Positions 24,328 to 32,400 of a DNA stretch of 37,027 nt are shown piece by piece. Below the pieces are notes generated by a model. The model saw only the letters and a program-made list of their open reading frames with translations, did not search any database and was not told the origin of the DNA. The translations under genes and the position numbers were made by a program. Source of the DNA: DASQFD01 sp035633255 (lineage in GTDB: Bacteria; Actinomycetota; Actinomycetes; Actinomycetales; Dermatophilaceae); assembly GCA_035633255.1 (NCBI GenBank), contig DASQFD010000055.1:1-37027 (forward strand), in the 5' to 3' direction. Position 1 is the first letter of the stretch. Each line of letters opens with the position of its first letter.

Positions 24328-24410
24328 CACGGCTCGCGAGCCTGCTCCGCACTCGCGAGCCCGTTTGAACAGGCTCGCGAGTGACGAACCGGCTCCCGAG
24401 CCTGCTTCGT
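24328..24410. terminator. Cluster of GCTCGCGAGC palindromes with strong hairpin
   Basis: GGCTCGCGAGCC (24331-24342) is self-complementary. ACTCGCGAGCC (24351-24361) pairs with GGCTCGCGAGT (24372-24382) across a 10-base loop. GGCTCCCGAGCC (24391-24402) is a one-base variant. The 5' and 3' members share flanks (…CCTGCTCCG, …CCTGCTTCG), so about 23 bases are directly repeated around the hairpin. It probably ends the rhodanese/DUF3806 transcript and marks the edge of the accessory pocket. Confidence 0.6.
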
Positions 24411-24481
24411 CGGCCGCGCGGCCGGGGCGACACGGCATACCGACGTATGGGGATGTATGCCGGAAAGGCTAGATAGGCGGA

Positions 24482-24487
24482 TACGGT
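24482..24487 (+). promoter_or_regulatory. -10 element of the ATPase gene
   Basis: TACGGT matches TANNNT and ends six bases before ATG 24494. Confidence 0.45.
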
Positions 24488-24493
24488 CCGATC

Positions 24494-25714
24494 ATGGACC
24501 CCATCCGGAACCCGTACGCGCCCGGTGCGGGGCAGCGCCCGCCCGAGCTCGCCGGCCGTGACGACCAGCTGCGGGCGTTCGACGTGGTGCTGGAGCGGGT
24601 CACCCGGGGCCGACCCGAGCGGTCCGTCGTCCTGACCGGGCTGCGGGGGGTGGGCAAGACGGTGCTGCTGGGCGCGCTGCGCTCCTCGGCGGTGCGGGCC
24701 GGGTGGGGGACCGGCAAGCTGGAGGCGCGGCCGGAGCAGTCGCTGCGCCGGCCCCTCGCGTCGGCCCTGCACCAGGCGGTGCGCGAGCTCGGGCACCCGC
24801 AGGAGGACGACGTCAGGCACGTGCTCGGGGTGGTGCGCTCCTTCGCCCAGCGCGAGTCGGGGCCGCCGGCCGGGGGGCGGCTGCGGGACCGGTGGAGCCC
24901 CGGCATCGACGCCCCCGCGGTGGCCGGGCGCGCCGACTCCGGCGACGTCGAGATCGACCTCGTCGAGCTGCTCAGCGACGTGGGAGGGCTGGCCGCCGAC
25001 ACCGGTCGAGGCGTGGCCGTCTTCCTCGACGAGATGCAGGACCTCGGCCCGGACGACGTCTCCGCGCTGTGCGCCGCGGCCCACGAGATCAGCCAGTCCG
25101 GCCTCCCGGTGATCGTCGTCGGTGCCGGCCTGCCGCACCTGCCGGCGGTGCTTTCTGCGTCGAAGTCCTACTCCGAGCGGCTGTTCCGCTACTCACGCAT
25201 CGACCGGCTGGACCGCGCAGCGGCGGACCGCGCGCTGGTCGCCCCGGCCGAGGAGGAGGGCGCGGCGTACGAGCCGGAGGCCCTCGACGCCCTGTATGCC
25301 GTGACGGGCGGGTACCCGTACTTCGTCCAGGCGTACGGCAAGGCGGTGTGGGACCTCGCGCCGGCTTCGCCGATCACCGGGGACGACGTGCGGGTTGCGG
25401 CGCCGGAGGCCGGGGCGGAGCTCGCCGTGGGGTTCTTCGGGTCGCGCTTCGAGCGGGCGACGCCGGGGGAGCGGGAGTACCTGCGGGCGATGGCCGACGT
25501 CGCCGCGGCGCTGGCGGAGGAGGGGCGGGTCGAGCTCGACGAGGTGCAGTCCGTGCCCACGTCGGACGTGGCGGCGCACCTGGGGCGCAAGCCGCAGTCC
25601 CTCTCCCCGGCGCGGGACGCGTTGCTCAAGAAGGGCCTGATCTACTCGGGCGAGCGGGGCCGGATCGCGTTCACGGTGCCCCACTTCGGGCGGTACCTCC
25701 GCGACCAGGCCTGA
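24494..25714 (+). CDS. P-loop ATPase (archaeal-ATPase/ORC-like)
   Basis: A 406-residue AAA-type ATPase, often annotated as ATP-binding or AAA family ATPase. It has Walker A GLRGVGKT (49-56), Walker B VAVFLDEMQDL (LDE at 178-180), sensor-1-like VIVVGAGLPHLP, the segment GYPYFVQAYGKAVWD typical of archaeal-type ATPases, and a C-terminal winged-helix region (VAAHLGRKPQSLSPARDALLKKGLIYSGERGRIAFTVPHFGRYL). STAND-like regulators and mobile-element or defence ATPases share this plan. No partner nuclease or transposase sits beside it; a toxin-antitoxin pair follows 49 bases later. The role is unknown. Confidence 0.85.
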   Translation: MDPIRNPYAPGAGQRPPELAGRDDQLRAFDVVLERVTRGRPERSVVLTGLRGVGKTVLLGALRSSAVRAGWGTGKLEARPEQSLRRPLASALHQAVRELGHPQEDDVRHVLGVVRSFAQRESGPPAGGRLRDRWSPGIDAPAVAGRADSGDVEIDLVELLSDVGGLAADTGRGVAVFLDEMQDLGPDDVSALCAAAHEISQSGLPVIVVGAGLPHLPAVLSASKSYSERLFRYSRIDRLDRAAADRALVAPAEEEGAAYEPEALDALYAVTGGYPYFVQAYGKAVWDLAPASPITGDDVRVAAPEAGAELAVGFFGSRFERATPGEREYLRAMADVAAALAEEGRVELDEVQSVPTSDVAAHLGRKPQSLSPARDALLKKGLIYSGERGRIAFTVPHFGRYLRDQA

Positions 25715-25725
25715 CCCATGAGGGA

Positions 25726-25744
25726 GCATCCCATTCCGGGATGC
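25726..25744. promoter_or_regulatory. Palindrome before the first mazEF
   Basis: GCATCCC-ATTCC-GGGATGC has perfect 7-base arms and ends six bases before the -10 of the antitoxin gene. It is a good candidate for the antitoxin operator; a terminator for the ATPase gene is the alternative. Confidence 0.5.
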
Positions 25745-25750
25745 AGACGG

Positions 25751-25756
25751 TAGCCT
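25751..25756 (+). promoter_or_regulatory. -10 element of mazEF 1
   Basis: TAGCCT matches TANNNT and ends seven bases before ATG 25764. Confidence 0.5.
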
Positions 25757-25763
25757 CGACGAC

Positions 25764-25997
25764 ATGAGCACGCAGATCGCCGTCCGACTCCCCGACGAGA
25801 TGGTCGCCTTCCTCGACCGCACCGTTGCCACGGGCAAGGCGCCGAGCAGGGCCGCCCTGGTGGCGTCCGCCGTGGAACGAGAGATGCGCCGACTGGCCGC
25901 TGAGCAGGACGCTCAGACCCTGCGCGTCCACGGTGCGGCGGACGACCTGGACGGCCTGGTCGAGTGGACTGCCACCACTGCCGTGGTCGAGGACTGA
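25764..25997 (+). CDS. mazE: Ribbon-helix-helix antitoxin (MazE type), module 1
   Basis: A 77-residue antitoxin. The first ~45 residues are a ribbon-helix-helix domain (TQIAVRLPDEMVAFLDRTVATGKAPSRAALVASAVEREMRRL), which binds DNA as a dimer. The remainder (AAEQDAQTLRVHGAADDLDGLVEWTATTAVVED) is acidic with a Trp, as in the flexible MazF-binding tails. The MazF toxin gene begins four bases after its stop. It probably represses its own operon through the palindrome at 25726-25744. Confidence 0.9.
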   Translation: MSTQIAVRLPDEMVAFLDRTVATGKAPSRAALVASAVEREMRRLAAEQDAQTLRVHGAADDLDGLVEWTATTAVVED

Positions 25998-26001
25998 TCG
26001 A

Positions 26002-26316
26002 GTGAGAGAGATCTGCCTGGTCCGGCTCGACACAACGCGGCCAGCCCTCGTCCTCACTCGGGAGGCAGCCCGGACTGCGATGACCAAGGTGACGATCGCC
26101 CCGATCACCAGCACGATCAAGGGCCTGTCCAGCGAGGTGCCGGTAGGACCCGCCAACGGGCTGGACCACGACTGCGCCATCTCCCTGGACAACGTCCTCA
26201 CCGTCCCCGTCGACGCCCTCGGACGCACCGTCGGGTATCTCAGCGGTGACCAGGAAGCGCAGCTGGCGCGCGCCGTGGTGTTGGCCTACGACCTCGAGGT
26301 GCCCCTGCTCGAGTGA
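26002..26316 (+). CDS. mazF: MazF/PemK endoribonuclease toxin, module 1
   Basis: A 104-residue MazF-type sequence-specific endoribonuclease. The fold's strands are recognisable: REICLVRLDTTRPALVLTRE, KVTIAPITSTIKGLSSEVPVG, the GLDHDCAISLDNVLTVPVDALGR segment and a C-terminal helix. The basic and Thr residues in PITSTIKG correspond to the RNA-cleaving site region in the family. The start GTG 26002 lies four bases after the antitoxin stop, so expression is coupled. The cleavage sequence cannot be predicted. Confidence 0.92.
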   Translation: MREICLVRLDTTRPALVLTREAARTAMTKVTIAPITSTIKGLSSEVPVGPANGLDHDCAISLDNVLTVPVDALGRTVGYLSGDQEAQLARAVVLAYDLEVPLLE

Positions 26317-26344
26317 CGCCCGATCGGGCCATCGGCGGCAGAAG

Positions 26345-26380
26345 AGGTAGAGCCACTGAGGTAGGAGACCAGGTACTACC
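26345..26380. promoter_or_regulatory. Repeats before the second mazEF
   Basis: GAGGTAG occurs at 26345-26351 and 26359-26365 (period 14), followed by GGTACTAC (26373-26380), just upstream of the -10 at about 26385. These are candidate ribbon-helix-helix antitoxin sites and differ from the palindrome used before module 1. Confidence 0.4.
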
Positions 26381-26384
26381 CGAG

Positions 26385-26390
26385 TAGCAT
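26385..26390 (+). promoter_or_regulatory. -10 element of mazEF 2
   Basis: TAGCAT matches TANNNT and ends six bases before GTG 26397. Confidence 0.5.
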
Positions 26391-26396
26391 AGCGGC

Positions 26397-26627
26397 GTGA
26401 AGCTGAGCATCAGCCTGTCCGATGAGGACGTCGCCGCCTTGGATCGATATGTGCGCGCGGCGGGGGTGCCGTCGCGGTCGGCCGCGATTCAGCAGGCCAT
26501 CCGGATGCTGCGCGACCCTGAGCTGGAGGACGCCTACGCGGCCGCGTGGGATGAGTGGCAGGCATCGGGTGAGGCCACCGCGTGGGAGGTCGCCACTGCG
26601 GATGGGCTTGCCGATGCTGCGCGGTGA
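26397..26627 (+). CDS. mazE: Ribbon-helix-helix antitoxin (MazE type), module 2
   Basis: A 76-residue antitoxin with a ribbon-helix-helix domain at the N-terminus (KLSISLSDEDVAALDRYVRAAGVPSRSAAIQQAIRML) and an acidic C-terminal tail with two WE/WD segments (AWDEWQASGEATAWEV). It is clearly different from the antitoxin of module 1 outside the fold-defining positions. Its 3' end overlaps the mazF start by 14 bases. Codon use is less GC-extreme than in neighbours (GAT, GCT and ATT are used), a hint of recent arrival. Confidence 0.9.
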   Translation: MKLSISLSDEDVAALDRYVRAAGVPSRSAAIQQAIRMLRDPELEDAYAAAWDEWQASGEATAWEVATADGLADAAR

Positions 26628-26961
26628 GATTCGCCTGAGTGACCCGGATCCTGCCCGGGCCAGCGAGGCGAACAAGCGTCGCCCGGCGGTCATCGTGAGT
26701 AACGACCGCGCCAATGCCAGTGCCGCGAGGCTGGGTCGTGGGCTGGTGACCATCGTGCCGGTGACCAGCAACGTCGCGCAGGTCCACCCGTTCCAGGTCC
26801 TGCTGACCGCGGAGGAGACCGGCCTTCGCGTTGACTCCAAGGCGCAGGGCGAACAGATCCGTTCGGTATCCGTGGAGCGCCTGGGTCAGGTCATTGGCAG
26901 GGTTCCCGCCCATCAGATGGCCCAGCTCGACGACGCCCTCCGTCTCCACTTATCGCTCTGA
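26614..26961 (+). CDS. mazF: MazF/PemK endoribonuclease toxin, module 2
   Basis: A 115-residue MazF. The opening LRGEIRLSDPDPARASEANKRRPAVIVSNDRAN is the classical PemK/MazF start (RGEIxxxDxDPxxGxE...RPAVIVS), followed by VTIVPVTSNVAQVHPFQVLL and the DSKAQGEQIRSVSVERLGQVIG segment containing the substrate-loop residues. ATG 26614 is preferred because family members begin M-L-R-G-E-I; ATG 26602 in frame would add four residues. It overlaps the antitoxin end, giving translational coupling. It is only distantly similar to the MazF of module 1, so the pair is not a recent duplication. Confidence 0.93.
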   Translation: MLRGEIRLSDPDPARASEANKRRPAVIVSNDRANASAARLGRGLVTIVPVTSNVAQVHPFQVLLTAEETGLRVDSKAQGEQIRSVSVERLGQVIGRVPAHQMAQLDDALRLHLSL

Positions 26962-26998
26962 CCCTCGACGCCACAGCAGCGGCAGGACCGAGCGGTGG

Positions 26999-27064
26999 TC
27001 AGCGCCGTCCATAGATGTCGCGGCGGTGGCCGACTGCGACCACCAGGACGAGAGCCGGTGGGTC
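26999..27064 (-). pseudogene. RelE-family toxin remnant (C-terminal 21 codons)
   Basis: Directly after the Phd/YefM antitoxin stop, and in the next frame, the sequence reads DPPALVLVVAVGHRRDIYGRR-stop. This is the characteristic end of RelE/ParE toxins (…VVxVGHRRDVYRR). The start and the whole front of the toxin are missing, so a deletion seems to have joined the antitoxin end to the toxin end. No toxin could be made. Confidence 0.75.
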
Positions 27065-27326
27065 ACGCCAGTCCGAGGTCGGCCCTGACCTGCTCCAAGG
27101 GGATCGTCGCCTCACCGTCGGCGATCTCGGCCCGGGCGGCCTTGGCGGCTTCGATGTCGGCCAGGTCCTCGGCCGAGGCGATCAGGCGGTCGAGGTCGTC
27201 GGCGTCGATCACCGCGGCCACCCGCTGCCCCCGACGGGTCAGGTACACCGGGTCGTGCCCGACGCGCGCGGCGTCCACGACATCGGCCAGCCGGGCTCGG
27301 GCACCGCTGACGGTGATCTCCCTCAT
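27063..27326 (-). CDS. Phd/YefM-family antitoxin, orphan
   Basis: An 87-residue type II antitoxin of the Phd/YefM family: REITVSGARARLADVVDAARVGHDPVYLTRRGQRVAAVIDADDLDRLIAS is the DNA-binding and dimer domain with the diagnostic T-R-R/N-G-x-x-V-A-V strand, and the tail (DIEAAKAARAEIADGEATIPLEQVRADLGLA) would normally wrap the toxin. ATG 27326 is the natural start. The cognate RelE toxin survives only as the last 21 codons (26999-27064), so the antitoxin is now orphaned; it may still repress or cross-neutralise. Confidence 0.9.
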   Translation of the reverse strand: MREITVSGARARLADVVDAARVGHDPVYLTRRGQRVAAVIDADDLDRLIASAEDLADIEAAKAARAEIADGEATIPLEQVRADLGLA

Positions 27327-27401
27327 GCCGCACCATGATTGCGGGAACCGCTCAGTTGTACATCTCAGCAGCGTCGGGTGCTCGCGGATTCTGGCGTCTG
27401 C

Positions 27402-27407
27402 TGCAAT
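27402..27407 (+). promoter_or_regulatory. -10 element of the PPTase gene
   Basis: TGCAAT ends six bases before GTG 27414 and decides that start over ATG 27453. Confidence 0.4.
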
Positions 27408-27413
27408 GGCGGG

Positions 27414-28139
27414 GTGCCGGGTTCGGAGGACGAGGAGCGGGCCCCCGGGGCGATGTCGGAGCGGGCCGCGGGGGTGGTCCGGGTCCACTGGCGCCTGGCG
27501 GCACCCGGCGAGGACCCCTCGGTCGCCCGAGCCCTGCTGCGCGCCGCCGTCGCCGCCCGCCTCGGCATCGAGGACGGCGACGTGCGGATCGGCCGCAGCT
27601 GTCCGGGGTGCGGGTCCGCCGACCACGGGCGCCCCGTGCTGCTCGCCGCACGAGCGGTGCCCCTCTCGCTCTCGCTCTCGCTCGCCCGCGCTCCGGGCCT
27701 GGTCGCCGCCGCGACGAGCGACGCCGGACCGGTCGGCATCGACGTCGAGGCGGCCGACCGGACGGCGTTCGACGGCTTCGCCGACGTCGCGCTCCACCCG
27801 GCCGAGTCGGCCGCGACACCGGGGCAGCGGGCTCGCACGTGGGCGCGCAAGGAGGCCGTCCTCAAGGCCGCCGGCGCGGGCCTGCGCGTGGACCCGCGCC
27901 TGCTCGTCGTCACCGACCCCGCGTCGGCCCCGGCGGTCCGCAGCGGCCCCGGGCTGGACCCGGACCGGCTGTGGCTGACCGACCTCGACCTCCCGGCCGG
28001 GTATGCCGGCTGCCTGGCCCTCGCGGCGCCCGCACCGGCCGCCGTCGTCGTCACCAGCGGGGCGGCGACCCGAACAGCGGGCGGCGCCGGCCCTCCCCCA
28101 GCAGCTCCGGGAGGCGCCCGCGGTGCAACCACGCCGTGA
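27414..28139 (+). CDS. 4'-phosphopantetheinyl transferase (Sfp-like)
   Basis: A 241-residue phosphopantetheinyl transferase, which loads the CoA-derived arm onto a serine of carrier domains. The two signature motifs are present: GIDVEAADRTAFDGF (GxDxE) and TWARKEAVLKAAG (WxxKEAxxK), with a CPGCGSADHGRPVL segment in the N-terminal lobe. The last ~40 residues are Ala/Pro/Gly-rich and overlap the 3' end of the convergent M1 peptidase gene by 89 bases. The carrier domain of the Pls/PosA-like synthetase 1.3 kb away is the obvious substrate (inference). ATG 27453 in frame is an alternative start. Confidence 0.9.
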   Translation: MPGSEDEERAPGAMSERAAGVVRVHWRLAAPGEDPSVARALLRAAVAARLGIEDGDVRIGRSCPGCGSADHGRPVLLAARAVPLSLSLSLARAPGLVAAATSDAGPVGIDVEAADRTAFDGFADVALHPAESAATPGQRARTWARKEAVLKAAGAGLRVDPRLLVVTDPASAPAVRSGPGLDPDRLWLTDLDLPAGYAGCLALAAPAPAAVVVTSGAATRTAGGAGPPPAAPGGARGATTP

Positions 28140-29442
28140 ACAGGTCGTCGAGGTCGCGTCCGGTGCACTCCCGCGCGAACGCGGTGAACATCTCCGTGGT
28201 CACCGACCCGTGCCGGTGCTCGGCCACCCAGGCCCGCAGCAACCCGAAGAAGTCCTCGTCCCCCACGGTGAGGCGCAGGGCGTGCAGGAGCAGCGCCCCG
28301 CGCTTGTAGACCCGGTCGTCGAACATCTCCTCGGCCGACGGGTCGGCGAGGACGAGGTCCTGCGGGGCGCGGGACAGCCGCCGCCAGTGCCGCTGCGCGT
28401 GGTCGGCCGCCGGCGGCCCGCCGGAGTGCTCCGACCAGAGCCACTCCGCGTAGCAGGCGAACCCCTCGTGCAGCCAGATGTCGCGCCAGCGCGCGAGGGT
28501 CAGGCTGTTGCCGAACCACTGGTGCGACAGCTCGTGGGCGACCAGCCGCTGCGCGTCCCACGAGGTCCGTGCGTGGTTGGCGCCGAACGTCGACAGGCCC
28601 TGCGACTCCAGCGGGATCTCGAGCACGTCGTCGGTGACGACCACGGCATACCGGTCGAAGGGGTAGGGCCCGAAGAGGCGCTCGAAGGTGCGCACCATCT
28701 CCGCCTGCCGGGCGAAGCCGGCGGCCACCGCCGCCCGCAGCCGCGCCGGGTGGGTGAGCGTCATCGGCACGCCGGCCCCGTCGAGGGACCGGGTGACGTA
28801 GCGGCCGATCTGCACGGTCGCGAGGTAGGTCGCCATCGGCGCGTCCGCGGCATACACCCACGTCGTCCGGCTGGCGCGGGCGCGGCGCTCGACGAGCCGC
28901 CCGTTGGCGACCACCGTGTAGTCCGACGCGGTGGTGACGGCGATCCGGTAGGTCGCCTTGTCCGACGGCCGGTCGTTGCAGGGGAACCAGGAGGGCGCGC
29001 CGTGCGGCTGGGACGCGACGATGACCCCGTCGGCGAGCTCCTCCCAGCCGGCCTCGCCGTCCGGGCCGGTGACCGGCCGCGGCACGCCGCCGTAGGTGAC
29101 ACGGACCTGCAGGCGGGTGCCGGGGGCCGCCTCGTCGGCGAGGGTCAGGACGAGCCGCCCCCGCCGGGCGGCCCAGCGCCTCAGCCGGGCACCGGTGAGC
29201 ACCACCTTGCTCGCGGCGAGGGTGTGCAGGTCCAGGCGCAGGCGGCGGGTATGCCGTGCCACCAGCACGTCGAGGACGGCGCGTCCGGCGAGGTGGTTGC
29301 CGTCCAGGGAGTAGCGCAGGTCGAGGTCGTAGTGCTCGACGCCGAAGGCGAGGTCGCCGTGCCCCGGCAGCAGTGGGTCGGGACCCCGGTCCGCGGCGGC
29401 GTCCGCCGCCGGCGCGCCTGCCTCGTCGCTCACCGCGCTCAC
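28051..29442 (-). CDS. M1-family zinc aminopeptidase
   Basis: A 463-residue metallopeptidase of family M1. The zinc site is HELSHQ (His303, His307) with the second ligand Glu326 in WLHEGFACYAEW, the normal 18-residue gap. The GAMEN-like substrate segment appears as EIPLESQGLST (about 275-285). The N-terminal beta domain begins at DLAFGVEHYDLDLRYSLDGN. The C-terminal helical domain of longer M1 enzymes is missing, as in the short actinobacterial class. There is no signal peptide. Its ATG overlaps the synthetase stop as ATGA (29439-29442), so it is translated with it; hydrolysis of a peptide product or intermediate is a reasonable guess. Confidence 0.92.
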   Translation of the reverse strand: MSAVSDEAGAPAADAAADRGPDPLLPGHGDLAFGVEHYDLDLRYSLDGNHLAGRAVLDVLVARHTRRLRLDLHTLAASKVVLTGARLRRWAARRGRLVLTLADEAAPGTRLQVRVTYGGVPRPVTGPDGEAGWEELADGVIVASQPHGAPSWFPCNDRPSDKATYRIAVTTASDYTVVANGRLVERRARASRTTWVYAADAPMATYLATVQIGRYVTRSLDGAGVPMTLTHPARLRAAVAAGFARQAEMVRTFERLFGPYPFDRYAVVVTDDVLEIPLESQGLSTFGANHARTSWDAQRLVAHELSHQWFGNSLTLARWRDIWLHEGFACYAEWLWSEHSGGPPAADHAQRHWRRLSRAPQDLVLADPSAEEMFDDRVYKRGALLLHALRLTVGDEDFFGLLRAWVAEHRHGSVTTEMFTAFARECTGRDLDDLFTAWLHRGRLPELLGEGRRRPLFGSPPRW

Positions 29443-32400
29443 CCGCGCCCGCCGCTCGCCGCCGGGGCGGGGACCGCAGCCTCGGCGGGGACCCTCGCCG
29501 GGGCGGGGACCGCGGCCGCGGCCGCGTCGTCCTCGTCGAGCCAGGGGCCGATGGGGTTGCCGATCCAGCGGGTCTTGTCGGGCACCGCCTCGCCCCTCAT
29601 GACCAGGGACACCGGCCCGACGGTCGCGTGCCGGCCGATCACGGCGGCCGGGAGCACGACGCCGTTCGGCCCCAGGGTCGCGCCCTCCTTCAGGGTCACC
29701 GTGTCCATGCTCAGCACCCGGTCGTGGAAGAGGTGGGTCTGGACGACGCAGCCGTGGTTGACCGTCGCGCCGTCGCGCAGCGTGACGAGGTCACCCTCGG
29801 GCAGCCAGTAGGTCGCGCACCACACCCCGCGACCGATGCGGGCACCCATGGACCGCAGCCACAGGTTGAGCACCGGCGTCCCGGTCGCCGCCCGGGCGAA
29901 CCACGGCGCGGCGAGCACCTCGACGAAGGTGTCGGCCAGCTCGTTGCGCCACACGAAGGAGCTCCACAGCGGGTGCTCACCCGGTCGCAGCCGGCCGACC
30001 AGGGCCCACTTCGCGAGGGAGGTGACCGCGGCCGCGACCGCCCCGGCGGCCAGCAGCAGCGGGCCGCTGAGCACCGCGGCGAGCAGCGGGTGCGCTCGGA
30101 CCGCCGTGACGATCCCGGCGACGACGAGGACGACCAGGGCGACGTGCGCCCACACCGCGACCACGCGGCACGCCTCGACGAGCGCGCGCCCGGCGCGCAG
30201 CCGCCGCCCCGGGCGCGTGGTGCGGGTGGTGTCGACCTCGGCTCGCTCACGGCGCAGCGGCCGCGGCGGGCTGCCGAGCCACGACGTCCCGCGCTTGGCC
30301 TTGGTGCGCCGGGGGGCGGCGGAGAGCACCGCGACCAGGCCCTGCCGCGGCACCTTGCGTCCCGGCGCGGTCATCCCGGAGTTGCCGACGAAGGCGTGCT
30401 TGCCGATCTTCACCTCGTCGACCCGCAGCCACCCACCCCCGAGCTCGTAGTTCCCGAGCAGGGTGTCGTCGGCGAGGAAGGCGCCCTCCCCCACGGAGGT
30501 GAGCCCCGGGACGAGGAGCACCGTGGAGGCCTCGACGCCCGGTCCGACCCGGGCGCCGAGCAGCCGCAGCCAGCCGGGGGTCAGCGAGCTGGAGTAGAGC
30601 GGGAAGAGCCAGGTCCGGGCGTCGTCGAGCAGCCGCACCGTCGTCCACGCCTGCCAGGCCACCCGGCCGTGGATCGGGTGGTGGCCGCCGCGCAGGCCAC
30701 GGCCGAGCAGCCGGGTGAGCCCGGCGACCAGCGCCGCGAGCACGACGAGCCCGACGAGCCCGACGAGCGAGCCGACCGGCAGCCAGGCGAGGGCGCGCAG
30801 CAGCGCCTCTCCCGGCCCGCCGGCATACCGGAGCAGTGGGAGGCCGCTGGCCACCCCCGCGGCCACCGCGAGCAGCGGCAGCAGCGAGACGCCCACCGCG
30901 GACAGCGCGTATGCCGCGAACCAGGCCGGGCGGTTCTCCGGTCGGCGGTCGGTCCAGGGTCCGCGGGCGTGGCCGACCCGGTGGGCGGGGGCACCGGACC
31001 AGGACTCCCCGGCGGGCACGGTGCCGAAGACGGCCGATCCCGGGGCGACCTCGGCGCGGGCCCCGACGTCCGCGCCGGGCAGCAGGGTGGACCGGGCGCC
31101 CACCCGTGCGTCCTCGCCGACGTGGATCCCGCCGAGGTGGAGCGTGTCGCCGTCCACCCAGTGGCCGGTGAGGTCGACCTCCATCTCCACCGAGCAGCCG
31201 TCGTCGAGGCGGAGCAGCCCGGTGACGGGCGGGACGGAGTGCAGGTCGACGTGGCGCCCGACCCGGGCCCCGAGCGCCCGCGCGTAGTAGCGCATCCACG
31301 GCGCCCCGGCCAGGGTGGCGCCCCCGAGCTCGTCGGCGATCCGCTCCGCGAGCCACACCTGCAGGTGCACCCGGCCGCCGCGCGGGTTGGCCCCGGGCCG
31401 CACCCCGCGCAGCACCGCGCGGGCGCAGAGCACGGTGAGGAGCATCCGCCCGGGGGCGGCCACGAGCAGCGCCCAGCCGAGCGCGACCCACCACCAGGAC
31501 ACCGTCGGCGCCCACGTGACACCGAGGGCGGACGCCACGTTGCACCCGGCCGACACCCAGGTGAGCCAGCGCAGGCCGCTGATCGCCCGCAGCGGCAGCG
31601 CCGACGCCACCTGGCTGGCCTGGGTGGCGCGGGGGACGCGCCCGACCCGGGCGTTGGTCTGCGTCGTGGGCGCGGACATGGCGTCGAGCAGGGCGGCGAG
31701 GGCGCCGACCGTCGGCGCGGAGTAGACGTCGGCGACGGTCACCTCCGGGAAGCGGGCCCGCAGCCGGGAGACGAGCTGGGCGGCGGTCAGGCTGCCGCCA
31801 CCGGCGTCGAAGAAGTCGTCCTTCGCCGAGGTCACGACGGCCCCCAGGACGTCCTCCCAGAGCTGCTGCACCCACCCGGCGGTTCCCTCGAGGGCGACCG
31901 GCGCCCCGGCGTCGACCGTCGGCAGCGGCCAGGGCAGCGCGTCGCGGTCGATCTTGCCGGAGGTCCGGGTGGGCAGGTCCTCGACCCGGGCGAGGCGGGG
32001 GACGAGGGCCGCCGGCATCGTCGCGCGCAGGTGGGCGATCGCTGCGGGGGGGTCGAAGGTCTCGTCCGTGGCGACATAGCCCACGAGCAGGGAGTTGCCC
32101 GACCCGGTGCGGCGCACCGCGGTGGCCGCGCCGGTCACGCCCGGGAGGGCCAGCAGGGCGCTGTCCACCTCACCGAGCTCGATGCGCCGGCCGCCGAGCT
32201 TGACCTGGTCATCGGCCCGGCCGGCGAAGACCAGCCCCACCCCGTCGTCGCGGACGAGGTCCCCGCTGCGGTAGGCGCGCTCCCAGCCCAGGGTGGGCAT
32301 CGGCGCGTACTTCTCCACGTCCTTCTCGGGGTCGAGGTAGCGCGCCAGGCCGACGCCGCCGATGACGAGCTCCCCGGTCGTGCCGGGTGGGACGGGCCCG

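Noticed and set aside
24328..24410. Palindrome cluster as a CRISPR array
   Set aside because: The copies are overlapping palindromes with irregular, very short gaps, and no cas genes are present.
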